Below are positions 46,358 through 54,236 of a DNA stretch of 64,000 nt, piece after piece. Positions within the stretch are counted from its first letter, which is position 1; each line of letters begins with the position of its first letter. Made by a program: the position numbers and the translations under genes. The DNA is from UBA1479 sp040221095 (GTDB lineage Bacteria; Pseudomonadota; Alphaproteobacteria; Rhodospirillales; Casp-alpha2): assembly GCA_040221095.1 (NCBI GenBank), contig JAVJVP010000002.1:1-64000 (forward strand), given 5' to 3'. The notes beneath the pieces are model-generated. The model was not told where the DNA came from, ran no database searches, and worked only from the letters and a program-made list of their open reading frames with translations.

Positions 46358-47356
46358 TCACAGGAAGAAATCGCCGGTCGCGGCCCCCGCCGCCTCGTAG
46401 CCGCGCACCCGCAGCCCCCCCGTCGCCGCGTTGGCGGTGACGGCAAGCCGCGTGGTCGGATTGAGGATCGGCGGGACGACCCAGTCGAACCCGTCTTCGA
46501 CCCCGTCCCGGCGGGCTTCCATCAGGGCGAGGCGCCCCGGGCTGTCGATCCCCCGCAGGCGGCCGGTGAAGGGCCCGGCGACCCAGTGATTGGCGATGGC
46601 GGCACTGCCGCCGTCCCGGATGAAGGCGTCCGTTTCCGTGCGTTCGATGACGCAGCCCTCATGGGCCTGCGTCCCGGACAACGAGAAAAAGGCGGGAACG
46701 GCGATCGGCGTTTCGGCCAACAGGGTTTTCGCCGCGTCGTAGGTTGGGCAGGTCTCGAAGGCCAGGCGCAGCAGATGCGTCGGCGGCATCAGGCGCCGCC
46801 GCCACACCCGGGTCCGCTCGATCGCCCAGTCGAGCCAGCAGTTCGAGGTGCGTACTTTCATGGGCGGCTGGTTGAGCGCCGCCGCGAAGCGCCCCGGCGC
46901 CAGGGCCGTGGCCACGCCGACGAACCCCGGCCAGGTGACGTTGAGCCAGTCCCCCGCATCGCCCGTCTGGCGCGCGACCACCACGTTGCGCCCCAGGCCG
47001 TGGAGCGGCCAGTCGAGGGTGCGCAGCATGCGGTTGCCGCGGCCCGAGGGCGGCGGCCCCACGGCCGTGGTGCAGGACCATTCATAGCTGAGGTTCAGCA
47101 TGTAGACGCCGGCGGAACCCAGCATCCCGGCGCAGGCGTCGAGATCGGCGCGGTAGGGCGTCGGGCAATCGGCGAGCCAGGCCCGCGTCAGGCGGTCGCC
47201 CAGGTTGAGGAACAGGGGGCCGTAATGGTCGCGGCCGGCGCGGAACAGGTCCCTGAACCGCGCCTGTTCGGCCTCGGCCACGGCGGGCGGGCCGCCCCGC
47301 CCGGCCTCGACCAGGGGAATCGCCGGAAGTTCAGCCGGGGTGCCGGGGCCGTCCAT
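46358..47356 (-). CDS. Probable N-terminal nucleophile hydrolase, acid ceramidase/NAAA-like
   Basis: 332 residues. The segment YEWSCTTAVGPPPSGRGNRMLRTLDWPL around Cys95 resembles the acid ceramidase / N-acylethanolamine amidase nucleophile region, where a cysteine becomes the new N-terminus after self-cleavage and is followed by a conserved R-x-x-D-W/F. NQPPMKVRTSNCWLDWAI and FSLSGTQAHEGCVIERTE (later Asn/Arg-type residues) also fit the Ntn fold. No signal peptide is seen, whereas the mammalian enzymes are lysosomal. Amidase activity on acyl amides is inferred. It lies upstream of a dehydrogenase gene and diverges from purB. Confidence 0.7.
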   Translation of the reverse strand: MDGPGTPAELPAIPLVEAGRGGPPAVAEAEQARFRDLFRAGRDHYGPLFLNLGDRLTRAWLADCPTPYRADLDACAGMLGSAGVYMLNLSYEWSCTTAVGPPPSGRGNRMLRTLDWPLHGLGRNVVVARQTGDAGDWLNVTWPGFVGVATALAPGRFAAALNQPPMKVRTSNCWLDWAIERTRVWRRRLMPPTHLLRLAFETCPTYDAAKTLLAETPIAVPAFFSLSGTQAHEGCVIERTETDAFIRDGGSAAIANHWVAGPFTGRLRGIDSPGRLALMEARRDGVEDGFDWVVPPILNPTTRLAVTANAATGGLRVRGYEAAGAATGDFFL

Positions 47357-47442
47357 GGCATCAATATAGCGCCGAAACGCCGCGATTTCGCGAAAATCGG
47401 CCCTCGGGCCTTTTCAAATCCGCCCCGGTCTGGCATGTCCGC

Positions 47443-47470
47443 TTGTCCGCGCCGCCGTGCAGACTATAAT
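47443..47470 (+). promoter_or_regulatory. purB promoter
   Basis: TTGTCC (47443-47448), 16-base spacer, perfect TATAAT (47465-47470). Transcription would start about 17 bases before the ATG, leaving room for the CGGAG ribosome binding site. Confidence 0.6.
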
Positions 47471-47493
47471 CCCCCGCCTGAAACGGAGTTTCC

Positions 47494-48885
47494 ATGATCC
47501 CGCGCTATTCCCGCCCCCAGATGGCCGCCATCTGGGAGCCCGCCAACAAGTTCCGCATCTGGTTCGAGATCGAGGCCCATGCCTGCGACGCCCAGGCCCA
47601 GTTGGGCGTGATCCCGAAACAGGCCGCCAAGACCGTCTGGGAAAAGGGCAACAAGCCCTATGACGGCGCGCGCATCGACCGGATTGATGAAATCGAGCGC
47701 GAGACCAGGCACGACGTCATCGCCTTCACCACGGAACTGGCGGAACAGATCGGCGACGACGCCCGCTTCGTCCACCAGGGCATGACGTCATCCGACGTGC
47801 TCGACACCTGCCTGGCCGTGCAGCTGAAGCAGGCGGCGACGATCCTGCTCGACGACGTCGATAAGGTTCTGGCGGCGCTGAAAACCCGCGCCCTGGAACA
47901 CAAGATGACCCCGGTCATGGGCCGCAGCCACGGCATCCATGCCGAGCCGACGACCGTGGGCCTGAAGCTGGCCCGGTTCTATGCGGAATTTCAGCGCGCG
48001 CGCTGGCGCCTGGAAAACGCGCGCGACGAGATCGCGACCTGCGCCATTTCCGGCGCCGTCGGCACCTTCGCCAACATCGACCCCTTCGTCGAGGAATACG
48101 TGGCCGAGAAGATGGGTCTGTCGCCGGAGCCGATTTCGACCCAGGTGATCCCCCGCGACCGCCACGCCATGTTCTTCGCGACGCTGGGCGTGGTCGCCGC
48201 CTCGGTGGAAAACCTGGCCACGGAAATCCGCCACATGCAGCGCACGGAAGTGCGCGAGGCCCAGGAATATTTCGCGCCGGGCCAGAAAGGGTCCAGCGCC
48301 ATGCCGCACAAGCGCAACCCGATCCTGACAGAAAACCTGACCGGTCTGGCCCGCATCGTGCGCATGGCCGTGGTGCCGGCCCTGGAAAACGTGGCGCTGT
48401 GGCACGAACGTGACATCTCCCATTCCTCGGTCGAGCGCATGATCGGCCCGGACGCCACGGTGACCCTGGACTTCGCCCTGGCGCGGCTGGCCAACGTGGT
48501 CGACAAGCTGGTCATCTACCCAGCCAACATGAAGGAACATATCGACAAGTTCGGCGGCATCCACGACGCCCAGCGCGTGCTGCTGTTCCTGACCCAGAAA
48601 GACGTGTCCCGCGAGGACGCCTATCGCATCGTGCAGCGCAACGCCATGCGGGTGTGGAAAAGCTTCGGCATCGACCCGGACGATCCGGACAAGCCGGCCC
48701 ATCTGGATGCCGAGGACGAAGAGGCCCAGTCCTACGACAACCGCCTGATGTTCTTCCTGGAGCGGGACGACGACATCAAAAGGCTGTTGAAGCCCGAGGA
48801 ACTGGCCGCCTTGTTCGAGATTTCGTCCCTGGACTATCACTCGGCCCAGGTCGATACCGTGTTCCGCCGGGTATTTAGCGAATAG
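47494..48885 (+). CDS. purB: Adenylosuccinate lyase
   Basis: 463 residues. It acts twice in purine synthesis, on SAICAR and on adenylosuccinate. The fumarase-superfamily signature SSAMPHKRNP, the region MTSSDVLDTCLAVQL and GRSHGIHAEPTTVGLK are intact. The protein is somewhat longer than the roughly 435-residue bacterial form. It begins the dispersed purine cluster. Confidence 0.96.
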   Translation: MIPRYSRPQMAAIWEPANKFRIWFEIEAHACDAQAQLGVIPKQAAKTVWEKGNKPYDGARIDRIDEIERETRHDVIAFTTELAEQIGDDARFVHQGMTSSDVLDTCLAVQLKQAATILLDDVDKVLAALKTRALEHKMTPVMGRSHGIHAEPTTVGLKLARFYAEFQRARWRLENARDEIATCAISGAVGTFANIDPFVEEYVAEKMGLSPEPISTQVIPRDRHAMFFATLGVVAASVENLATEIRHMQRTEVREAQEYFAPGQKGSSAMPHKRNPILTENLTGLARIVRMAVVPALENVALWHERDISHSSVERMIGPDATVTLDFALARLANVVDKLVIYPANMKEHIDKFGGIHDAQRVLLFLTQKDVSREDAYRIVQRNAMRVWKSFGIDPDDPDKPAHLDAEDEEAQSYDNRLMFFLERDDDIKRLLKPEELAALFEISSLDYHSAQVDTVFRRVFSE

Positions 48886-48901
48886 CGCAGGGTTCCCAGA
48901 A

Positions 48902-49180
48902 ATGCCGGACCAACCCGATCCCCTGCCCGGCTTTCCCATGAAGTACATCGTGTTCACCTCGGCGCGGGGCGAGGTCCCCATGCTGTTCCCCCACGAATTC
49001 ACCCATAGCTGGGTGGCGGGGGAACTGAGGCCGCTCAAACCCGTATCGGCGGGTTTCGTCGAAATGGCGGCGGACGGCCGCCTCCGCTGTTTCGGCCATT
49101 CAAGCAGTCTGAACCTGCCGTCGCGCGGCGAGGCGGACGCGGACCTGGTGCGCCGTCACCTGAAAGGCGACAGCGCATAG
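48902..49180 (+). CDS. Small hypothetical protein downstream of purB
   Basis: 92 residues, not recognised. A hydrophobic/aromatic N-terminal half (MKYIVFTSARGEVPMLFPHEFTHSW) leads to VSAGFVEMAADGRLRCFGHSSSLNLPSRGEADADLVRRHL, resembling small cytosolic conserved proteins. No signal peptide or metal motif is seen. Only 16 bases separate it from purB, so it is probably translated from the same mRNA; the ribosome binding site is weak. Confidence 0.5.
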   Translation: MPDQPDPLPGFPMKYIVFTSARGEVPMLFPHEFTHSWVAGELRPLKPVSAGFVEMAADGRLRCFGHSSSLNLPSRGEADADLVRRHLKGDSA

Positions 49181-49190
49181 GCCGCCGCGT

Positions 49191-49238
49191 CCGGTCCATG
49201 GACCGGGCGGGCGTGGTTTGCCGGGCCCGGCCCGGCAA
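49191..49238. repeat. Two strong hairpins between convergent genes
   Basis: A 16-base perfect palindrome CCGGTCCATGGACCGG (49191-49206) and a 9-base stem TTGCCGGGC/GCCCGGCAA with a 3-base loop (49218-49238) fill the gap between the purB-side hypothetical gene and DUF1476. Neither has a T-tail, so they may mark Rho-dependent ends or 3' mRNA barriers rather than standard terminators. Confidence 0.5.
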
Positions 49239-49252
49239 TGACACAAGAAGAA

Positions 49253-49576
49253 TTATTCGCTTTTGATCTGCTCGGCCGCCGTGTGCAGCAGGTCTTCGAG
49301 CTTGCGCCGGATCTGCTCTTCGGTGATCGCCAGGCCGCGCGTTTCGATATCGCCCATGACCTTGCGCACCACGTCGTCGACGCCCGGCTCGTCCAGATCG
49401 GCCAGCACCACTTCGCGGGCGTAGGCGTCGGCGTCGGAGCCCTTCAGCCCGAAGGCCTCGGCCAGCCACAGACCCAGCAGCTTGTTGCGCCGGGATTCCG
49501 CCTTGAACCGCTGTTCCTCGTCCAACTGGTACTTGGCTTCGTAACCTTTTTCCCGGTCCTTGAAGGCGTCAGACAT
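49253..49576 (-). CDS. F1F0-ATPase inhibitor zeta subunit (DUF1476)
   Basis: 107 residues. MSDAFKDREKGYEAKYQLDEEQRFKAESRRNKLLGLWLAEAFGL is the DUF1476 signature. In Paracoccus this family is the zeta subunit that blocks ATP hydrolysis by the F1F0-ATPase through its N-terminal segment. GGAGCCCAGGA precedes the ATG. It is a conserved neighbour of purine genes in alphaproteobacteria, here on the opposite strand between purB and purC. Confidence 0.9.
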   Translation of the reverse strand: MSDAFKDREKGYEAKYQLDEEQRFKAESRRNKLLGLWLAEAFGLKGSDADAYAREVVLADLDEPGVDDVVRKVMGDIETRGLAITEEQIRRKLEDLLHTAAEQIKSE

Positions 49577-49704
49577 GTCCTGGGCTCCCGTTCTGGTCAA
49601 TGGGTGGATTGGGTTCGCTGCGCTTATTTACGCGGGTTGGCGCGTCACCGCAACATCCGGCGCAACCGCTGGCGCAATCTGTCCATAGGCCTTATGTAAC
49701 GATC

Positions 49705-50463
49705 ATGTGCACACTCGTCATCCTGCGCCGCCCGGGCCACGACTGGCCGCTGATCGTCGCCGCCAACCGCGACGAAATGGCCGACCGGCTGTCCGATCCG
49801 CCGGGCCGCCACTGGCCGGACGCCCCCCATGTCACGGCCGGGCGGGACCGAACCGCCGGCGGCACCTGGCTGGGCGTCAACGACGACCGCCTGGTCGCCG
49901 GGGTGCTCAACCGCCACGGATCCCTGGGCCAACAAGACGGCAAGCGGTCGCGCGGCGAACTGCCGCTGGAAGCCCTGAGCCATGCCGAGGCCGCCGAAGC
50001 CGCAGAAGCCCTGGGCCATCTCGACGGCAGCGCCTACCGCTCCTTCAACCTGATCGTCGCCGACGTGAACCACGCCTTCTGGATTTCCGGCGACGGCAGG
50101 GCTCCCCAGGTTTCCGTGCACGACATCCGCCCGGGCCTGTCGATGATCACGGCCCATGACCTGAACGACGCCGCCTCGGCGCGCATCGACCGCTACCGCC
50201 CCCTGTTCGAGGCGGCCCCCCCGCCCGAACCGGACCGGGGCGCCGACGGCTGTGACGCCTGGATCGCCCTGATGTCCGAATTCAAGGAATGGCAGGGCGG
50301 CAGCGAGCGCGATTCCATGGCCTTCACCACCGATTTCGGGTTTGAGACCGTGTCGTCGTCCCTGATCGCCCTGCCGAAACCCTTCGATCCGGCCCTGAAA
50401 CCGCAATGGCTGTTCTGCGCCGAGCGGCCCCGGCCCGGCGGGTTCCGGCCGATCACCGGCTGA
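49705..50463 (+). CDS. NRDE/TANGO2 family protein
   Basis: 252 residues. The start MCTLVILRRPGHDWPLIVAANRDEM contains both the invariant Cys at position 2, often considered a nucleophile-like residue, and the family-naming NRDE. Human TANGO2 deficiency affects mitochondrial metabolism, but the biochemical function is unclear. There is no clear ribosome binding site near the ATG; longer upstream in-frame sequence lacks homology. Confidence 0.85.
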   Translation: MCTLVILRRPGHDWPLIVAANRDEMADRLSDPPGRHWPDAPHVTAGRDRTAGGTWLGVNDDRLVAGVLNRHGSLGQQDGKRSRGELPLEALSHAEAAEAAEALGHLDGSAYRSFNLIVADVNHAFWISGDGRAPQVSVHDIRPGLSMITAHDLNDAASARIDRYRPLFEAAPPPEPDRGADGCDAWIALMSEFKEWQGGSERDSMAFTTDFGFETVSSSLIALPKPFDPALKPQWLFCAERPRPGGFRPITG

Positions 50464-50475
50464 TCCCCTATTCTG

Positions 50476-50504
50476 TTGAGCGGGCTGTCCGACGCTGCTA
50501 TATG
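50476..50504 (+). promoter_or_regulatory. purC promoter and leader hairpin
   Basis: TTGAGC (50476-50481), 17-base spacer, TATATG (50499-50504). Transcription would start near 50511. The leader then forms a small hairpin CGCCCC/GGGGCG (50533-50549) about 35 bases before the purC start; it is too small to be a known riboswitch. Confidence 0.5.
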
Positions 50505-50583
50505 GTGCGTCTAACCCCTCCCCCGCAGGCGACGCCCCATTTCGGGGCGGCCACAAAGGGGAACTTCACGAGGGCACAAACCC

Positions 50584-51351
50584 ATGGCAAGACGCAGACA
50601 GATATACGAAGGCAAGGCAAAGGTGCTTTTCGAGGGCCCGGAGCCCGGCACCATCGTTCAATACTTCAAGGACGACGCGACCGCCTTCAACAACCAGAAA
50701 AAGGGCACCATCACCGGCAAGGGGGTGCTCAACAACCGGATTTCCGAGTATTTGATGCTCCGCCTGGGCGAGATCGGCGTGCCGACTCACTTCGTGCGGC
50801 GGCTCAACATGCGCGAGCAGCTGGTCCGCGAGGTCGAGATCATCCCCGTCGAGATCATCGTGCGCAACGTCGCCGCCGGCACCTTCTCCAAGCGCTTCGG
50901 CATGGAGGAAGGCACGGCCCTGCCGCGCTCGATCATCGAATTCTGCTACAAGTCGGACGAACTGGGCGATCCCCTGATCGCCGAGGAACACGTCACCGCC
51001 TTCGGCTGGGCGACGCCGCAGGACATGGACGAGATCATGGCCCTCAGCTTGCGCATCAACGACTACCTGTCGGGCCTGTTCATGGGCATCGGCCTGAAAC
51101 TGGTCGATTTCAAGCTGGAATTCGGCCGCCTGTGGGAAAACGACCAGACCATGCGCATCGTCCTGGCCGACGAGATCAGCCCCGATTCCATGCGCCTGTG
51201 GGACGTCGTGACCAACGAAAAGATGGACAAGGACCGGTTCCGCCGCGACCTCGGCAATGTCGCGGAGGCCTATCAGGAGGTCGCCCGGCGTCTCGGCATC
51301 CTGCCGGAATCAGGCCCCGTCGACATCAAGGAACCGGAGACCGTTCAGTAA
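50584..51351 (+). CDS. purC: SAICAR synthase
   Basis: 255 residues. It joins CAIR and aspartate. The opening RRRQIYEGKAKVLFEGPEPGTIVQYFKDDATAFN, VRNVAAGTFSKRFG and KLVDFKLEFGR with the ADEISPDSMRLWD motif are all characteristic. A GAGGG lies upstream of the ATG. purS begins one base after its stop codon. Confidence 0.96.
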   Translation: MARRRQIYEGKAKVLFEGPEPGTIVQYFKDDATAFNNQKKGTITGKGVLNNRISEYLMLRLGEIGVPTHFVRRLNMREQLVREVEIIPVEIIVRNVAAGTFSKRFGMEEGTALPRSIIEFCYKSDELGDPLIAEEHVTAFGWATPQDMDEIMALSLRINDYLSGLFMGIGLKLVDFKLEFGRLWENDQTMRIVLADEISPDSMRLWDVVTNEKMDKDRFRRDLGNVAEAYQEVARRLGILPESGPVDIKEPETVQ

Positions 51352-51352
51352 G

Positions 51353-51598
51353 ATGAAAGCACGCGTCCACGTTACCCTGAAATCCGGCGTTCTCGACCCG
51401 CAAGGCAAGGCGGTCCAGCATTCCCTGGCCGGGCTTGGCTTTGACGGCGTCAACGACGTGCGCCAGGGCAAGTACATCGAACTGGAACTGGCCGAGACCG
51501 ATCCCGCCAAAGCCAAGGAAAGCGTCGAGGCCATGTGCCAGAAGCTTCTGGCCAACACTGTGATCGAGAACTTTTCCGTCGATATCGCCGAAGGCTGA
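51353..51598 (+). CDS. purS: FGAM synthase subunit PurS
   Basis: 81 residues. It bridges PurL and PurQ in the three-part FGAM synthase. MKARVHVTLKSGVLDPQGKAVQHSLAGLGFDGVNDVRQGKYIELEL matches the family. It is coupled to purC (one-base gap) and followed by purQ after 9 bases. Confidence 0.95.
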   Translation: MKARVHVTLKSGVLDPQGKAVQHSLAGLGFDGVNDVRQGKYIELELAETDPAKAKESVEAMCQKLLANTVIENFSVDIAEG

Positions 51599-51607
51599 TC
51601 CCCCGCC

Positions 51608-52309
51608 ATGCCGACCAATACGAAAGCCGCCGTCATCGTCTTTCCCGGCTCCAACTGCGACCGCGACATGAAGGTGGCGCTGGAAGCGGTCACGGGCACG
51701 GACGTCATCATGCATTGGCACCGCGACACCGACCTGCCCGACGTCGACCTGATCGCCGTGCCGGGCGGGTTTTCCTACGGCGACTATCTGCGCTCCGGCG
51801 CCATGGCCGCCAATTCGCCGGTCATGCGCACTGTGGTCGAGCGCGCCAACAAGGGTGTTCCCGTGCTGGGCGTCTGCAACGGCTTTCAGGTATTGACCGA
51901 GGCCGGGCTGCTGCCCGGCGCCCTGATGCGCAACGCCGGCCTGAAATTCGTGTGCCGGGACGTCTGGCTCAAGGTCGAAAATACTGAGACCCCCTTCACC
52001 GGCGCCTACGGCGCCGATCAGGTGATCCGCATTCCCGTCGCCCATCACGACGGCAACTATTTCGCCGACGACGCGACCCTGGAGCGCCTTGAGGGCGAGG
52101 GCCGCGTCGCCTTCCGCTACTGCGACCCCAAGGGCAAGGTTGCCGACGAAGCCAATCCCAACGGCAGCCGCAACAACATCGCCGGCATCGTCAACGAGGC
52201 CGGCAACGTGCTGGGCATGATGCCGCATCCGGAACGCCTGGCCGAGGCCGCATTGGGCGGCACCGACGGCAAGCCCCTGTTCGACGGGCTGGTGGCGGCC
52301 CTGCACTAG
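51608..52309 (+). CDS. purQ: FGAM synthase glutaminase subunit PurQ
   Basis: 233 residues. Class I glutamine amidotransferase; nucleophile Cys90 in VLGVCNGFQVL, catalytic His in GMMPHPERLAEAA toward the end. It supplies ammonia to PurL, encoded 5.5 kb downstream. The FPGSNCDRD start is family-typical. Confidence 0.96.
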   Translation: MPTNTKAAVIVFPGSNCDRDMKVALEAVTGTDVIMHWHRDTDLPDVDLIAVPGGFSYGDYLRSGAMAANSPVMRTVVERANKGVPVLGVCNGFQVLTEAGLLPGALMRNAGLKFVCRDVWLKVENTETPFTGAYGADQVIRIPVAHHDGNYFADDATLERLEGEGRVAFRYCDPKGKVADEANPNGSRNNIAGIVNEAGNVLGMMPHPERLAEAALGGTDGKPLFDGLVAALH

Positions 52310-52363
52310 GGCCGGCCGCACCGGCCCGGCCGCTCCCGCCGACCCTTAAAGGAGGGTCACGAG

Positions 52364-53809
52364 ATGCTGAACATCCGGCCCGTCGTGCACCTTCTGGGGC
52401 TGCTGGCCTGCTTTATCGCAGTGCTTCTGTGCCTCCCCGCCCTGATCGACGCCATCTATCACGACCAGGACTGGAAGCCGTTCGTCACGGCGGCCCTGGT
52501 CACCGGCTTCATCGGCTTCGCCCTGGCCATCGCCGCCTGGCCCAGGGACGGCATCAAGCTGAACCTGCGCCAGGCCTTCCTGGTCACCGCGCTTGGCTGG
52601 GTCACCGTGGCGGGGATCGCCGCGATCCCGTTCCTGGGATTGGGCATCAGCCTGACCGACGCCCTGTTTGAATCCATGTCGGGCATCACCACCACGGGAT
52701 CGACCATCCTGACCGGCCTGGACCATCTGCCGCCGGGCATCCTTCTGTGGCGGGCGATCCTGCAGTGGCTGGGCGGCATCGGGATCATCGCCATGGCGAT
52801 CCTCATGCTGCCGCTGATGCGCGTCGGCGGCATGCAGCTGTTCAAGATCGAAAGTTCGGACACGGGCGAAAAGTTCAGCGCCAGCGCGTTCCAGATGGTC
52901 ATCTACCTGATGGCCTTCTACACGCTGCTGACGGTGCTCTGCGCGCTGCTCTACTTCATGTTCGGTATGTCCCTGTTCGATGCGATAACCCATGCCATGG
53001 CCACCGTGTCGACCGGCGGCTATTCGACCCACGACGCGTCTTTCGGGTTTTTCAAAAGCCCGGCCCTGCATTGGATCGCGACCCTGTTCATGGCCGCCGG
53101 GGCCGTGCCGTTCTACCTGTACATCAAGGCCGCGCGGGGCAATCCGGGGCAAATGTTCTCCGACGAACAGGTGCGCGGCTTCATCGCCCTTTTGGTCGTC
53201 GTCAGCGTCGGCCTGGCCGGATGGATGACCTGGGAGCGCGGCATCGATTTTCCCGCCGCCCTGACCCTGACCGCGTTCAACGTGACCTCCGTGGTCACCA
53301 CCACGGGCTTCGCCACAGATGATTACACGACCTGGGGCCCCGGCGGGGTCGGGGTGTTCCTGGCGCTCATGTTCATCGGCGGCTGTTCGGGATCGACCTC
53401 GGGGGCGATCAAGATCTACCGCCACCAGATCCTCTACAAACTGGTGCGCGCCCATGTGAAGCGCCTGTTCAGCCCCAACCGGGTGATCACCCTGTCCTAC
53501 AACGGCGCCCCCGTGCCCGACGACGTGCCCTATTCGATCCTCGCGTTCCTTGCCGTGTTCGTGGCGACCATCGCCGTGTTCACGGTGGCCCTGTCGTTCC
53601 TGGAACTGGATATCCTGACAGCCTATTCGGCGACCGTGACCGCCATCACCAACGTCGGCCCGGGCCTGGGCCCGATCATCGGCCCGTCCGGCACCTTCCA
53701 GCCCCTGCCCGACGCGGCGAAGTGGATTCTGACCCTGGCCATGCTGGCCGGGCGGCTAGAGGTGCTGGCGCTGCTGGTGATGTTCGACCGGGATTTCTGG
53801 CGCTACTGA
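52364..53809 (+). CDS. trkH: TrkH family potassium transporter
   Basis: 481 residues. The four selectivity-filter regions are visible: ESMSGITTTGST, ATVSTGGYSTHD, VTSVVTTTGFATDD and TAITNVGPGLGP, plus many membrane helices. It would import K+ with a TrkA partner that is not encoded here. A strong AAAGGAGG ribosome binding site precedes the ATG. It separates purQ from purL and converges with the PilZ gene, 20 bases away. Confidence 0.94.
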   Translation: MLNIRPVVHLLGLLACFIAVLLCLPALIDAIYHDQDWKPFVTAALVTGFIGFALAIAAWPRDGIKLNLRQAFLVTALGWVTVAGIAAIPFLGLGISLTDALFESMSGITTTGSTILTGLDHLPPGILLWRAILQWLGGIGIIAMAILMLPLMRVGGMQLFKIESSDTGEKFSASAFQMVIYLMAFYTLLTVLCALLYFMFGMSLFDAITHAMATVSTGGYSTHDASFGFFKSPALHWIATLFMAAGAVPFYLYIKAARGNPGQMFSDEQVRGFIALLVVVSVGLAGWMTWERGIDFPAALTLTAFNVTSVVTTTGFATDDYTTWGPGGVGVFLALMFIGGCSGSTSGAIKIYRHQILYKLVRAHVKRLFSPNRVITLSYNGAPVPDDVPYSILAFLAVFVATIAVFTVALSFLELDILTAYSATVTAITNVGPGLGPIIGPSGTFQPLPDAAKWILTLAMLAGRLEVLALLVMFDRDFWRY

Positions 53810-53829
53810 GAACGGGACGCGCCGCCGCG

Positions 53830-54150
53830 TCAGGCCGCGTCGAAGGCTTCCTGAATTTCCGCCCGCAGCATTTCCTGCCGCTCGCCGTCGATACGGAATT
53901 CGATGGCGACGCCCCGGCCCGTCAGGCGCGAGACGACGCCGGACAATTCGCCCAGCCCGTCGATGCGGATGTCGACCGCGTCGCCCGCGGCAAAGGCATG
54001 CTGGGTCCGGCCCAGGATATCGGAAAATTCGACCTGCGCCCCCTGCCGGGAAATGTCGCGCAACAGCCCTGTCCTCGTTTCTCTGGAAGAGGAGACAAAA
54101 ATCAGTTCTGTGATATCGAACCGGCGCGCGGCGCGGCGTTCCTCTGGCAT
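53830..54150 (-). CDS. PilZ domain protein, putative c-di-GMP receptor
   Basis: 106 residues, a single PilZ domain: RxxxR motif in ERRAARRFDI and D-x-S-x-x-G in RDISRQGAQVEF, both required for c-di-GMP binding. No partner domain. The ATG after GGAG is chosen over an upstream in-frame start. Diguanylate cyclases are not in the window. Confidence 0.85.
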   Translation of the reverse strand: MPEERRAARRFDITELIFVSSSRETRTGLLRDISRQGAQVEFSDILGRTQHAFAAGDAVDIRIDGLGELSGVVSRLTGRGVAIEFRIDGERQEMLRAEIQEAFDAA

Positions 54151-54236
54151 GGTCTGGATCTCCAAAAAACGGGCGATCCCCCAAAAGCACACTGAATTCT
54201 ACACCAATCGGCCCGACCCCGCCACCGGGCGGCGGA

